Origin: Volvariella volvacea V23
Taxonomy: Eukaryota; Basidiomycota; Agaricomycetes; Agaricales; Pluteaceae
DNA: 64,000 nt
Direction of reading: 5' to 3'
Assembly (NCBI GenBank): GCA_000349905.1
Contig: KB722749.1
Span: 137,105-201,104 of the forward strand
The notes below the pieces were generated by a model. The model had not been told where the DNA came from. It saw only the letters and a list, made by a program, of their open reading frames with translations, and ran no database searches. The translations under genes were made by a program, and so were the position numbers. The stretch's first letter is position 1. Each line of letters begins with the position of its first letter. Positions 1 to 10,629 of this stretch are shown piece by piece.

Positions 1-1151
1 GATCAGACAGTGGATCATGGCACGAAGAATCGCAAAGGACAACCAGGGTGAGTGATAAGGCGACTAGGCGATGCAGATGCTGACCTGTGAAAGATCGAGG
101 ATGGACGATGACGCATGGATTCTTTATCCAAATGGGAGGCCTGGTACGGCGCATAAACGGAGAAGAGGGAACAACCTATCAAGTTCTTTGTACCCCACGG
201 ATCAGGTATGATAGGGATTGGAAGAGCATCAAGATACCCTGTATTCCAGAGAGGGAAATCCAAGACCACGGAAAGGGAGACATACTTGCGAAGGCAGTCG
301 TTGTTCTTCAAACTACATGGTTTGTCGCCCAGTGCATCGCTCGCCGCATCCAAGGTCTTGTTCTGACAGAAATCGAGCTCGTCACTCTCGCATTCGCCAC
401 CCTAAACGTAATCACATACGGGTTGTGGTGGAATAAACCATTAAACATCGGATACCCGATCTACTTTGATGAGAACGGAATCCGAGTAGATGGACCCCTG
501 GCAACGGTTGACAAGACAGACGACGATGAGGGACCGGTGAAAGAATGGGAGGGCGCATGGTACTCAAGGATCTGGAGGAGTATGCGGGACGGTGTGGTTG
601 GATGTGGCGAGACATTCTGGGATACCTGGGAGAGCGTGAAGGAGAGTTGGAGAGAGTCACTTCAGCAGCAGGGAGTGACAAGGACAGTGACAATTGTACC
701 CTTCTCTGTCGTCTTTCGCCCTCTTTGGGATATGATGACAGACGAAGATTCACCAGACAACAGGCCGATGAGCGTTCACACATTTTATGCAGCAAGCATG
801 GACACCGATGATGAAGACCTTGCGATTGTTTATGGCTCGGTGATTGGGATTATTTTTGGCGCAATCCACCTGATCGGCTGGAATTTTCGATTTCCAACAT
901 TTATAGAACTCTGGCTTTGGAGGATATCTTCTCTTGTACTCACCGTTGCTCCTGTCTTCCTTGCGATTGGCGCTGTTATAGACAGACAAAGGCACAGCAC
1001 CGTGGTCTTTTACGCAAGCGCCTATGCAGGCGCTCCCCTCTATTTCGCTGCTCGGATTATTCTTCTCTTCCTCGCATTCTACACTCTTCGTGATCTACCC
1101 GACTCTGCCTACCAGAACGTTAGGTGGACTTCGTTTATTCCCCACATATAG
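1..1151 (+). CDS. Multi-pass membrane protein, array copy A (5' end cut by window)
   Basis: Function unknown. The window opens inside exon 1 (frame A-I-R-Q-W-I-M-A). A 46-nt intron (48-93, GTGAGT..AAAG) interrupts an Asp codon, and exon 2 runs 94-1151. The family layout, seen complete in copy B, is a signal peptide, about seven hydrophobic segments and a soluble loop. Exon 2 here shows D-R-G-W-T-x-T-H-G-F-F, then Q-T-T-W-F-V-A-Q-C-I-A-R, then L-W-W-N-K-P-L-N with Y-P-I-Y-F-D, a variable Glu/Trp-rich loop, three C-terminal membrane segments and the ending F-I-P-H-I. The reading frame is intact. Uncharacterised proteins with these motifs are common in Agaricomycetes. It is the first of five tandem copies, the last three of which are broken. 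No enzyme motif is visible. Confidence 0.8.
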
Positions 1152-1970
1152 TACCCCTCAGTTGTCATCAGCAGGCATTTGCTTGTTCCCAATAACCCAC
1201 CAGCACTTGGATAACATATTGTTGCTCGTCAATTTGTATGTCACCATCTTTTGCTTACCTTCCCTTGCGCACCTATCTACGTATGCACTTCGAGTTGAAG
1301 CACGCTTACTTTTTAGTCTACGTGATCTATCTCTTGTTACTGTGCATACAGGCTGTAAGTTTCCTGTTAACCTAAGAGTGGTTATACGTAGTAGCCAGGA
1401 CCCGACATGACTAACATAATTCCTACCATGATCTTGACATCATTCCAGCCTACATCCGATTGCCATCCTGCTAGTCGTTGCCCAGCCGATGTTGTGCTTG
1501 TAGGTAGCCCCATTCCGTACGTTCTATATTCAATTGAACCTCTAGATCTCATGAACACTAGAAACTTCAACAGGCCAACGCCACTAATCAAAAACTTCCT
1601 CCTGTCCCTGGATAATTCAAGCACAGCTGCTCCATCGTTCCTGCCTTATTGCACTGGTTCGCCCAATCAACTGGATATTTGCTGACCCTAAGGGGTTGTA
1701 ACCCAAATTGTGGTTCCCGAAAATGACTAGATGTTGAATTTTCAGCATATGTGGTTCTATATAGGCTGGATCATGAGACTAGCATAAATAATGCCATCGT
1801 TTTTGTCGCCTAAGGTATGTCATGCGTTTGGATATGCAGGCACCCTGATGAGAATGGTGACCAAATTAGGTAGTCAACGGCCTGGCAGCTGTAAAGCCAA
1901 CCGAGTGAACCGTATAAGGATGACAGAAGAACAAAAGGGGAAACTCCATCACCCGTATCCACATCCCTCC
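1152..1970. other. Intergenic, array spacer A-B
   Basis: About 0.8 kb between copies A and B with no gene I can support. Open frames here, including one that would extend copy B upstream in frame to about 1791, lack splice support or homology, and the signal peptide of copy B places its start at 1971. Confidence 0.6.
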
Positions 1971-3404
1971 ATGTTGCTTGCGAGCCTCTTTCTCGCCGCA
2001 TTTGCGCACTCCCTTGCCTCCCCAGTCCCAGTTACTGTCCCAGGAAGTACCTTTCCAAGCCCTGTATGTGTTGCTGCTGCTGCGATGACAGCTTCACAAT
2101 GCGATCCTACTCGAACTCGGACAATCTTCGACATTCTGTACAGTTGCATTGGAGTCATTCTCCTGTGCACGTACATCTCCATCCACCACAACATACCGGA
2201 CCAGGGCGATTCGTGGGTCAAGGCAACGTGGCTGAAACTCCGGACAACATTGTACGCATTGGTGGTTCCCGAGATAGTGATAATGTGGGCGATCAGGCAG
2301 TGGATCATGGCACGCAAAATTGCCAGGACGAACAAACGTGAGTGGTAGTGAGCAACTGAGTGATGCAGGTGCTAACCTATCAAAGATCGTGGATGGACAA
2401 AGACCCATGGATTCTTTATCCAAATGGGGGGTTTGGTGCGAAAGAGGACTGGGAGAGAGGTAGCCTATCAAGTGGTCTGCGACCCGGACAAGCTGAATGG
2501 AATGAAGATACCATTCATCCCAGAAAAGGAGATTCAGGATCACGGAAAGGGTGACTTACTTGCGAAGGCTGTCGTCGTCGTCCAAACCATATGGTTTGTT
2601 GCACAGTGCATCGCTCGTCATGTACAAGGCCTCATTCTCACGGAAATCGAGCTCGTCACTCTAGCATTTGCCACCCTGAATGTGATTACGTATGGTTTGT
2701 GGTGGAATAAGCCATTGAACGTCGGATATCCAATATATTTTGATGAAGATGGGAATCGAGTTGATGGGCCATTGGCAGCCAATGGCGAGTCAGAAGAGGA
2801 CCAAGGGCAGGTGAGAGAATGGGAAGAGGCATGGTGCGCACGGATTTGGAGGAGTATGAGCAGCTGCGTAGCAGGATGCAGTGGGGTTTTCCGGCACATT
2901 CGGGAGGGTTGGGGTGATTACCGTGAAGAATATGGAAAGGTGGCACTGTTCGTCGCACCATTCGAGGCTGTCTTTCATCCCCTCCTGGATATGATGTCAG
3001 ATGCTCCAGAAAACAGACCAACAAGCGTCCACCCATTTTACTCTGCAAAACTAGATTTCAATGATCGAGATCTTGCGGTCTTTTATGGTTCTGGGATAGG
3101 TATTATTTTCGGCGGGATTCATCTCATCGGTTGGAACTATCAATTCCCAACAATTGTGGAAGTTTGGCTTTGGAGGATTTCTGCTCTTGCCCTTACCAGT
3201 ATTCCTCCCTTCCTCGCCATTGGTGTTGCTCTAGTCTCGAAATATAATTACGAAATGGTACTTGGTTTGACTGCATATATTGGAGGTCCTCTCTACTTTA
3301 CTGCTCGTATTGTAATTCTCTTTCTTGCTTTCTTCACTCTCCGTGATCTATCCGATGCTGCCTATCAAAATGTGAGGTGGACGGAGTTTATCCCCCATAT
3401 TTAG
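1971..3404 (+). CDS. Multi-pass membrane protein, array copy B (complete)
   Basis: The only array copy that is both complete and intact in the window. Exon 1 is 1971-2337 and exon 2 is 2386-3404, with a 48-nt phase-1 intron (GTGAGT..CAAAG). ATG 1971 was chosen because it starts a good signal peptide (M-L-L-A-S-L-F-L-A-A-F ending near A-S-P-V-P) and aligns with the starts of copies C-E. Next come C-D-P-T-R-T-R-T, a membrane segment (D-I-L-Y-S-C-I-G-V-I-L-L-C-T-Y), H-H-N-I-P-D, a second membrane segment ending R-Q-W-I-M-A, and in exon 2 five more hydrophobic stretches. The product is about 461 residues, probably a seven-span protein with a cleaved signal. Function is unknown. The conserved Trp-Trp pair precedes N-K-P-L-N as in the other copies. 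Confidence 0.85.
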
Positions 3405-3813
3405 TGCTATTTTCTCGGTGTGTACATCACCTTGCTCATTGCTCACCAATCCACCTATTACATACTAGTATCTAATAAATATCATGTCAATTCTTTCGTA
3501 AACGTGAGTATCCGCCAATCAATTCCATATCTTGATATCATATCCTTCCCTTAAGAATTCCAGAAGCAAGTGCAGGTATACGCGAACAGGACATGCTTAC
3601 AATATATTGTTCCGCTTGGTCTTGGACGTCCACATGTGAGAGATGAAGGATTTGACACTCAAATTGGATCAGATTTGGCGGCTATGAGGGCAAGGGTTAT
3701 CCATATTAGGTGGTTAGCGGCAACACATCAACTGGATCAAGTACCCATCCGATAAAGCATAATATACCAGAAGAGCGAATAGAAGGACTCAATACCTGAA
3801 CCCATCCCTACCT
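3405..3813. other. Intergenic, array spacer B-C
   Basis: About 0.4 kb, AT-rich, with no supported gene. It should hold the 3' end of copy B and the promoter of copy C. No convincing TATA box was recognised. Confidence 0.55.
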
Positions 3814-5242
3814 ATGTTCCTCGCAGGCCTCTTCCTTACAGCCTTTGCGCGATCCCTTGCGTCTCCTGTACCCATTGCTGTCCCCGGCAGCACCACCCCA
3901 AGCCCTGTATGCGTTGTCGCCGCCGTCATCACAGCTTCCCGGTGCGATCCCACCCAAACTCGGACTCTTTTCGATATCCTGTACAGCTGCATCGGGGTCA
4001 TTCTTCTATGCACATACATTTCGATGCATCGTAACATACCAGACCAGGATGATTCGTGGGCCAAGGTGACATGGCTGAAGCTTCGAACGACATTGTATGC
4101 ATTGATTGTGCCTGAGCTGGTGATGATGTGGGCTATTAGGCAGTGGATCATGGCACGGAATATTGCAAGACAGAATAGTGGTAAGTGGCACTGAACGGGT
4201 AGATGACGACGATACTGACTTATTGAAGATCGTGGGTGGACAAAAACCCATGGGTTCTTTGTCCAGATGGGAGGTTTGGTGCAAAAGGAGAGTGGAGGAG
4301 AGGTGGGCTATCGAGTTGTATGTGACCCCAAAAAACTGACTGGAATGAAGATACCGTGTATCCCTGAAAAAGAGATTCAAGATCACGGAAAAGGAGACTT
4401 GCTTGCGAAGGCTATCGTCGTCATCCAAACCACATGGTTCGTCGCACAGTGTATCGCCCGCCGTGTCCAAGGCCTCGCTCTCACAGAAATTGAACTGGTT
4501 ACTCTGGCATTCGCAACTCTGAACGTGGTCACCTATGGATTGTGGTGGAACAAGCCATTGAACGTCGGATATCCGATTTACTTTGATGCAAATGGGAATC
4601 GAGTTGATGGACCATTAGCGGACAATGATGGGCCACAGATAAGGGTACAAGAGGGAGCATGGTACGAAAAGCTTTGGGGAGGTATGAAGGACTATGTGGC
4701 GGGATGTGGTGAGGTGTGGCATAGGATGAAGGAGAGCTGGCAGGCTTCTCTTCGACAACAAGGGGTGATGAAGGCGATCTGGGAGAAGGTGATCATGTTG
4801 CCGTTTTCAGCTGTCTTTGCTCCTCTGTTCGACATGATAACGCATTTAAAGGCAGAGAACAGGCCTACGAGTGTTCACCCGTTTTACGCCGCAAGCCCAA
4901 GTGACTCTGATCACGTTTGCCATCGTTATTGGTTCGGTGATCGGTATACTTTTTGGTGCAATTCACCTCATTGGCTGGAATTTTCAATTCCCAACTATCA
5001 TCGAACTTTGGCTTTGGAGGGTATCTGCACTCGTTCTCACCATTATACCATTCCTCTTTACAATTTCGCTGTCTGCTATAAACAAGAACGAAGCACTTTT
5101 TGTATTATTCAGCGGTTCTGCTCCTCCCCTCTATTTTTCCGCCCGTATTGTCCTTCTTTTCCTTGCATTCTTTACTCTGCGCTCTTTACCTGACTCTGCT
5201 TATCAAAATGTAACGTGGACGGAGTTTATTCCTCATATCTAG
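3814..5242 (+). pseudogene. Multi-pass membrane protein, array copy C, frameshifted
   Basis: Exon 1 is 3814-4180 (signal peptide M-F-L-A-G-L-F-L-T-A-F) and exon 2 starts at 4229 after a 48-nt phase-1 intron (GTAAGT..TGAAG), as in copy B. The frame is intact through W-W-N-K-P-L-N-V-G-Y-P-I-Y-F-D to about 4900 (S-V-H-P-F-Y-A-A-S-P). The conserved C-terminus (A-I-V-I-G-S-V-I-G-I-L-F-G-A-I-H-L-I-G-W to F-I-P-H-I, stop 5240-5242) then continues in another frame. The break lies between about 4895 and 4915 and equals one extra or two missing bases. No splice signals there could repair it. The unshifted frame would end at 5193 with a non-homologous tail lacking the last three membrane segments. It is either a recent pseudogene or a base error in the assembly. 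Confidence 0.75.
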
Positions 5243-6662
5243 GATTGCCTTTCACGTAGGTGTATCGTTCTGCTCGTTATGAGTGTTGAGATAATGTGAA
5301 CCCCCGTTTGTTACTCCTCAGTTCATCTCTTGTGTCTTTGTCTCCTCCCTTCACGTATTTCTCCCACCCAGTACGTCTCACACTCAGGCACACCTCTTGA
5401 TTTGGTGCTTGTCAATTTCCGGCTCATTGTTGTATGTACTAGTAGTGACTATTTGTTCCACTCTGACTATGTCGTATCCCGATATCCAATCAACGCCGTA
5501 CGCTTTTACCTCAAAATACAACTACCCACTGACCAATCTTGTGCTGACCCTTTAACTCCATAAGCTCCCTCGCGGATGACATTTCTAACTCAGATGACGA
5601 AAGCGCAGTTGGGCAATAATTAGGTGGGTTGGGATCTTGTCCTTGGAGACAGTTTGGTCTTTTAATACATCAGGATTCAATACTGATGGCCAGACCTTAG
5701 GTGAATTATATGAGTGAAATATCAAAGTAATGAGCAGGTGGCAGGTCACTTCGAGGTTGTGCATACATGCACTACAGTCTGGTGGGGCAACTAATGTTCA
5801 CCAAACCGAATCTTCATCTTTACTCACCACCCATTTTGTTCTTCTCTGACCAATCGTTCGCCAATCCGCAAGGATTGCTTTATCCTGCACTGCATCAGCT
5901 CGATCACTAAAGGCTCATGAAAAGTGGGACTTTACCATTCAGGAGCCACATGGTTGATTGTCTCTGTCTTGAATTCTATCGCTACCATTTCGCCTTTTAC
6001 TTCGCTCATTCCCTACTCCAAATTTTAGAAAAGCGGGGCCGGGTAGTAGGCTATAGTCCCAGAGGCTGACTATGAGGACCACGAGAGAGTAGACCTGACG
6101 GAGAACACTGACGGCTCGCGGGTATCATATGCCCACGACGTCGAGTTTATCTATTGGACCGCTCCTTAAAGCTTGTGCACGCCAAAGGATTGAATACTCG
6201 CAGGCCATCCTAGTAGCTCCTCTCCCTGAATTATGGCGACCTTGTCGTTCCTTACCACACCCCATAAACAACGTTTTCATTTGACGGAGTTGACGAGATG
6301 ATGTCCTCTGAAGATCGGCCTGTGATGCGCTTAACGTGAATGTGAGGGTCCCTTTCCTGCGTTTCATACACAGGAAGAAATCATGGTCTTTTGACCATAG
6401 TTTGACCAGCCAGAATGAGTAGAAGATAAATCATTGGAGTTACGATTCAATAGGGATAGTTAACAAAATTAACACATACCATGTGGGGATAAGGAACAAG
6501 AGTGCACATAAGATATATTCAGTGCATGTCATCTGTGTGTGAAGCTTTGGTCCCAAAATTAGATTCAAGTTATATTAGGCGTTTCTGATGACAAGGCAGT
6601 GCATTAAGCGTCCAACTGATATGGAAAACGAAATAAGGCTTGCGCAAGATTAGCTTCTCTCC
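5243..6662. other. Intergenic, array spacer C-D
   Basis: About 1.4 kb with no intact gene. At about 6057-6178 (+) there is a stretch reading V-P-E-A-D-Y-E-D-H-E-R-V-D-L, then N-T-D-G-S-R-V-S-Y-A-H-D-V-E-F-I-Y-W-T, then a stop. It has coding-like composition and may be an exon remnant of an unidentified gene. Nothing around it extends the frame. Confidence 0.4.
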
Positions 6663-8129
6663 ATGTTCCTCGCAGGCCTCTTCTTCGCGGCCTTTGCGCG
6701 ATCCCTTGCGTCTCCTGTACCCATTGCTGTCCCCGGCAGCACCATCCCAAGCCCTGTATGCGTTGTCGCCGCTGCCATAACAGCTTCTCGATGCGATCCT
6801 ACTCGAACTCGGACGATCTACGATATCCTGTACAGCTGCATTGGGGTTATTCTCCTGTGCACGTACATATCGATCCATCACAACATACCGGATCAAAGCG
6901 ATTCATGGGCCAAAGCGACATGGCTGAAGATACGAACGACGTTGTACGCCCTGATCGCTCCGGAGATGGTGATAATGTGGGCGGTCAGACAGTGGATCAT
7001 GGCAAGAGAAATTGCAAGGGAAAATAGGTGTAAGTGATGACTGGGAACCAGATGGTGCAGATACTGATCTATCATAGATCGTGGGTGGACGGAAACTCAT
7101 GGATTCTTCATTCAAATGGGAGGGTTGGTCAGATGCAAAAAAGTAGATGGAAGAATAACTTGTGAGGTCGTTTGTCCTCCACCGTATCATAGGCATACAG
7201 ATTGGAAGAACCTCGAAATCCCATCCATTCCAGAGAAGGAGATCCAGGACCATGGAAAGGGAGACTTACTCGCGAAAGCCGTTGTCGTCATCCAAACTAC
7301 ATGGTTTGTCGCTCAGTGTACCGCCCGTCGCGTCCAGGGCCTCGTTCTCACAGAAATCGAGCTGGTCACCCTTGCCTTTGCCACTCTAAACGTCGTCACG
7401 TATGCATTGTGGTAGAATAAGCCGCTCAATATTGGATATCCAATCTATTTTGATGAAAAGGGTGTTCGGGTTGATGGGCCACTGGCAACGGTTGGTGAGC
7501 CAGAGGACAATGAAGGACGGGTGGAAGAGTGGAAGGGAACATGGTATTCAAGGGTCTGGGGGAGTGTGAAGGAATACGTGGCAGGATGGGGCGAAGCATG
7601 CTGGAGTGCCTGGGGGAACGTGAAAGAGAGTTGGAGGGAATCTATGGACGAATATGGGATATCGGCTGTGATCGTGGCACCGTTTGTGGCCGTCTTTCGT
7701 CCTCTTTCGAACATGATGCTGGACGAAGCTATGGTGAATAGGACAGCAAGTGTCCACCCATTCTATGCTGCAGAGATGAGGAGCGGTGATGAAGACATGG
7801 CAATCATGTACGGCTCGGCGATTGGGCTCATTTTCGGAGGAATTCACCTGATTGGCTGGGATTTCGAATTTCCAACGCACACTGAACTTTGGCTTTGGAT
7901 AGCTTCTTCACTTATCCTCGTCGTCGTTCCTCTCTTCCTCGCAATCGGAGTCGTGATATACAACATATGCGATGAGAATATCGCCTTCCGCTTAGCCGCA
8001 TTTGTTGGTGCTCCACTTTACTTCGCCGCCCGCATCATTCTCCTTTTCCTTGCGTTCTTCACTCTTCGCGAGCTACCCGACTCTGCGTACCAAAATGTCA
8101 GATGGACGGAGTATATTCCCCATATATAG
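6663..8129 (+). pseudogene. Multi-pass membrane protein, array copy D, single in-frame UAG
   Basis: Exon 1 is 6663-7029 and exon 2 is 7078-8129, with a 48-nt phase-1 intron (GTAAGT..CATAG). The signal peptide, C-D-P-T-R-T-R-T, R-Q-W-I-M-A and all C-terminal membrane segments are present and in one frame over 473 codons, except for TAG at 7413-7415 (codon 235). The other four copies have TGG there, the second Trp of L-W-W-N-K-P-L-N. Apart from that G-to-A change the gene is undamaged down to F-I-P-H-I. Read conventionally it would give a truncated protein of 234 residues with four membrane segments. A recent nonsense mutation is the simplest explanation. Stop read-through or A-to-I editing of UAG to UGG is possible but untested. 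Confidence 0.75.
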
Positions 8130-9079
8130 TTCTTTCTGCTGGTGTGTGCATTGCTCACCTCATGCAATGGGTTAATCTAATGCACATCTCGTATTCGTCA
8201 GCTCATATGTTGCCTATCCGTTGTGCGATTTCCCCCCTCAGCATGTTTTAGAGGCGCACTCGTGAATTCGGCACTAGTTCACCCGATGCACAACCTATCC
8301 TGTTATTGTACTACAGATAGCAACTATCTGTGTTGTGTGGTCTTGATTTTGCATTTGAGTATTCAGTAAACGACGTGCCCTTTCCAAAATTGTCAGCAGC
8401 CTCGATTTCATATTTTGTCCTTAGGAGGGGTTTGAGAATGGTGAAGTCATGAGAGGTCTAAAAGGCTGCAGTGAGCTAAGACGAATGAGGAAACGTTGAG
8501 AAGTTCATGAACAGCTCACAATAGAAGACCCGGGTTATGTATTTGACAACATCAGAAGGCTTGGGTGTACAAAGAAGGAGGGGTATTGTAATGGGTGTTG
8601 CCGTTACAATGTAGTTAGGGCGCAAATTTGAGAATGGATGGTAAGAAAGGAGGAGTGAACAAGATAACGCGAGGTTGGGTTTGTGAGCTATTCGAATGGG
8701 GAGTTCCTGGAGCATCACCAAGTCCTTTAGCCGTACTCATCGAACTCAAAGTGACCAGTTCATGCAGGGAGAGAGTAAGCAACTTAGCCATCACTGGAGG
8801 GCAAGCATACAGTTCGGCGGAGATAGATGTTTAGCCAACGTGCCTGTCCTCGTGCATGAGAAGAAGGCTGATTGATGTCCATGTCAAATCAGAATAGACT
8901 CTGTGACATTGGGGAAAATGCATGCGGTATTTGTGCTCAACAAACCAACCATTCAACTGTCGTGTCAGAAGACATGCTGTCAAAGTAAATCGTGCGATAA
9001 ATGGATGGAATGGGGGTACAGCTGGACAAAAAACAGATAAAAGTCATGCGGCAAATTTGAATGGAATCTACGTGCACCT
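8130..9079. other. Intergenic, array spacer D-E
   Basis: About 0.95 kb without a supported gene. Short open frames on both strands (for example near 8476-8834) lack homology, splice context or coding-like composition. Confidence 0.55.
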
Positions 9080-10544
9080 ATGTTCCTAGCAGGTCTCTTC
9101 CTTGGAGCCTTTGCTCGATCCCTCGCCTCCCCTGTCTCCATAACTGTGTCCAGAGACCTGACTTCGTTCCCAAGCCCTATATGCGTTGCGGCTGGTCCCA
9201 TATCATCATCCCGATGTGATCCCATCCAAACCCGGACGATCCTTGATATCCTCTACAATTGTATCGGAGTTATCCTCCTATGCACGTACATTTCGATACA
9301 CCATAACATACCTGATCAAAGTGATTCATGGGTCAAAGTGACATGGTTGAAGATTAGGACGGCATTTTATGCGCTAATTGCTCCTGAGATGGTAATAATG
9401 TGGGCGATCAGGCAGTGGGTCATGGCACGGAGAATCGCAAAGGATAATAGACGTGAGTGACTGCTAGTAGCAGATGGTGATCGCGCTAACGTACCAAAGA
9501 TCGTGGGTGGACAAGGACACACGGATTCTTTATCCAGATGGGAAGGTTGGTACGAAAGGAGACCGGGGAAGAGGTGGCCTATCGAGTTGTATGCAACCAA
9601 GACGAGCTAATTGAGATGAAGATACCATTTATCCCAGAAAAAGAGATCAAGGACCGCGGAAAGGGAGACTTACTCGCAAAGGCAATTGTCGTCGTCCAAA
9701 CCACATGGTTTGTCGCACAGTGCATCGCTCGCCACGTCCAAGGTCTTGTCCTCACCGAAGTTGAGTTGGTCACTCTTGCATTCGCAACCTTGAATGTGAT
9801 TACATATGGGTTGTGGTGGAACAAGCCGTTGAACGTCGAATACCCAATCTACTTTGATGAGAATGGAAATCGAGTTGATGGACCATTGGGGGTGGTTAAC
9901 GAATCAGTGAGTCATGAGCAACAGATGACGAGGGAGGGAGCATGGCATCACAGGATTTGGAGGAGCACGAAGTATTGCGCAGTGGAATGGGGACAGTCGT
10001 GTCGGAATGCTTGGGAGAGTGGAAAGGAGAGCTGGAATGTGCTTTATAGGAAATATGGGATGGTGATGGCAATTGCTGCGCCGTTTTTGGCTGTCTTTGG
10101 GCCTCTTTCCGACATGATGTCACAGGCTGGCATAGAGAATAGGCAGACGAGCGTTCATCCGTATTACGTTGCACGCATGGATCATGGCGATGAAAACGTT
10201 GCGATTCTCTGCGGTTTGGCAATCGGAGTCGTCTTTGGGGCCATTCATCTCATTGGCTGGAATTTCGTTTTTCGGACATCAACTTTCGGACATCAACTAA
10301 ACTTCGTCTTTGGAAGGCATCTGCTCTCGTCCTCACCGTCGTCCCTCTCTTCCTTGCCATTTGGGTTGCTGTGCTCATGAAATATGGCAGCAACCTAGTT
10401 TCTCGCTTAGCCGCACTTTATGGCGCTCCCATTTATCTCGCCGCTCGCATCATCCTTCTCTACCTTGCACTCTCCGCACTTCGTGTTTTACCCAACTCTG
10501 CCTATCAGGCCGTCAGCTGGATGGAATTTATTCCTCATATTTAG
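9080..10544 (+). pseudogene. Multi-pass membrane protein, array copy E, broken by a 14-bp tandem duplication
   Basis: Exon 1 is 9080-9452 and exon 2 starts at 9500 after a 47-nt phase-1 intron (GTGAGT..CAAAG). The N-terminal half matches the other copies, with a few extra residues after the signal peptide. In the fifth hydrophobic region the 14-mer at 10270-10283 is repeated exactly at 10284-10297, which shifts the frame. Downstream of it the family C-terminus (S-A-L-V-L-T, R-I-I-L-L-Y-L-A, Y-Q-A-V-S-W-M-E-F-I-P-H-I, stop 10542-10544) remains open in the shifted frame. The unshifted frame stops at 10380. Slippage duplication in an otherwise intact gene indicates recent loss. Confidence 0.8.
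10270..10297 (+). repeat. Exact 14-bp tandem duplication inside array copy E
   Basis: Two perfect copies of TTTCGGACATCAAC lie back to back (10270-10283 and 10284-10297). The unit length is not a multiple of three, so it frameshifts the host gene. The paralogues have a single copy of the corresponding codons. Confidence 0.95.
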
Positions 10545-10629
10545 TACTATTCTGACGATATGATTTATTTACACAATTGCATATGTTGTAATCCCTTTTA
10601 TCTACAGGATAGGCGCTTCTCTACTGGTC

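Noticed and set aside
1791..1970. In-frame upstream extension of array copy B
   Set aside because: Copies C-E start with the signal peptide at the position of ATG 1971; a 60-residue leader before a signal peptide is implausible.
4890..4920. Small intron to explain the frame change in array copy C
   Set aside because: No GT..AG pair of workable length lies between the homologous blocks, and no paralogue has an intron there.
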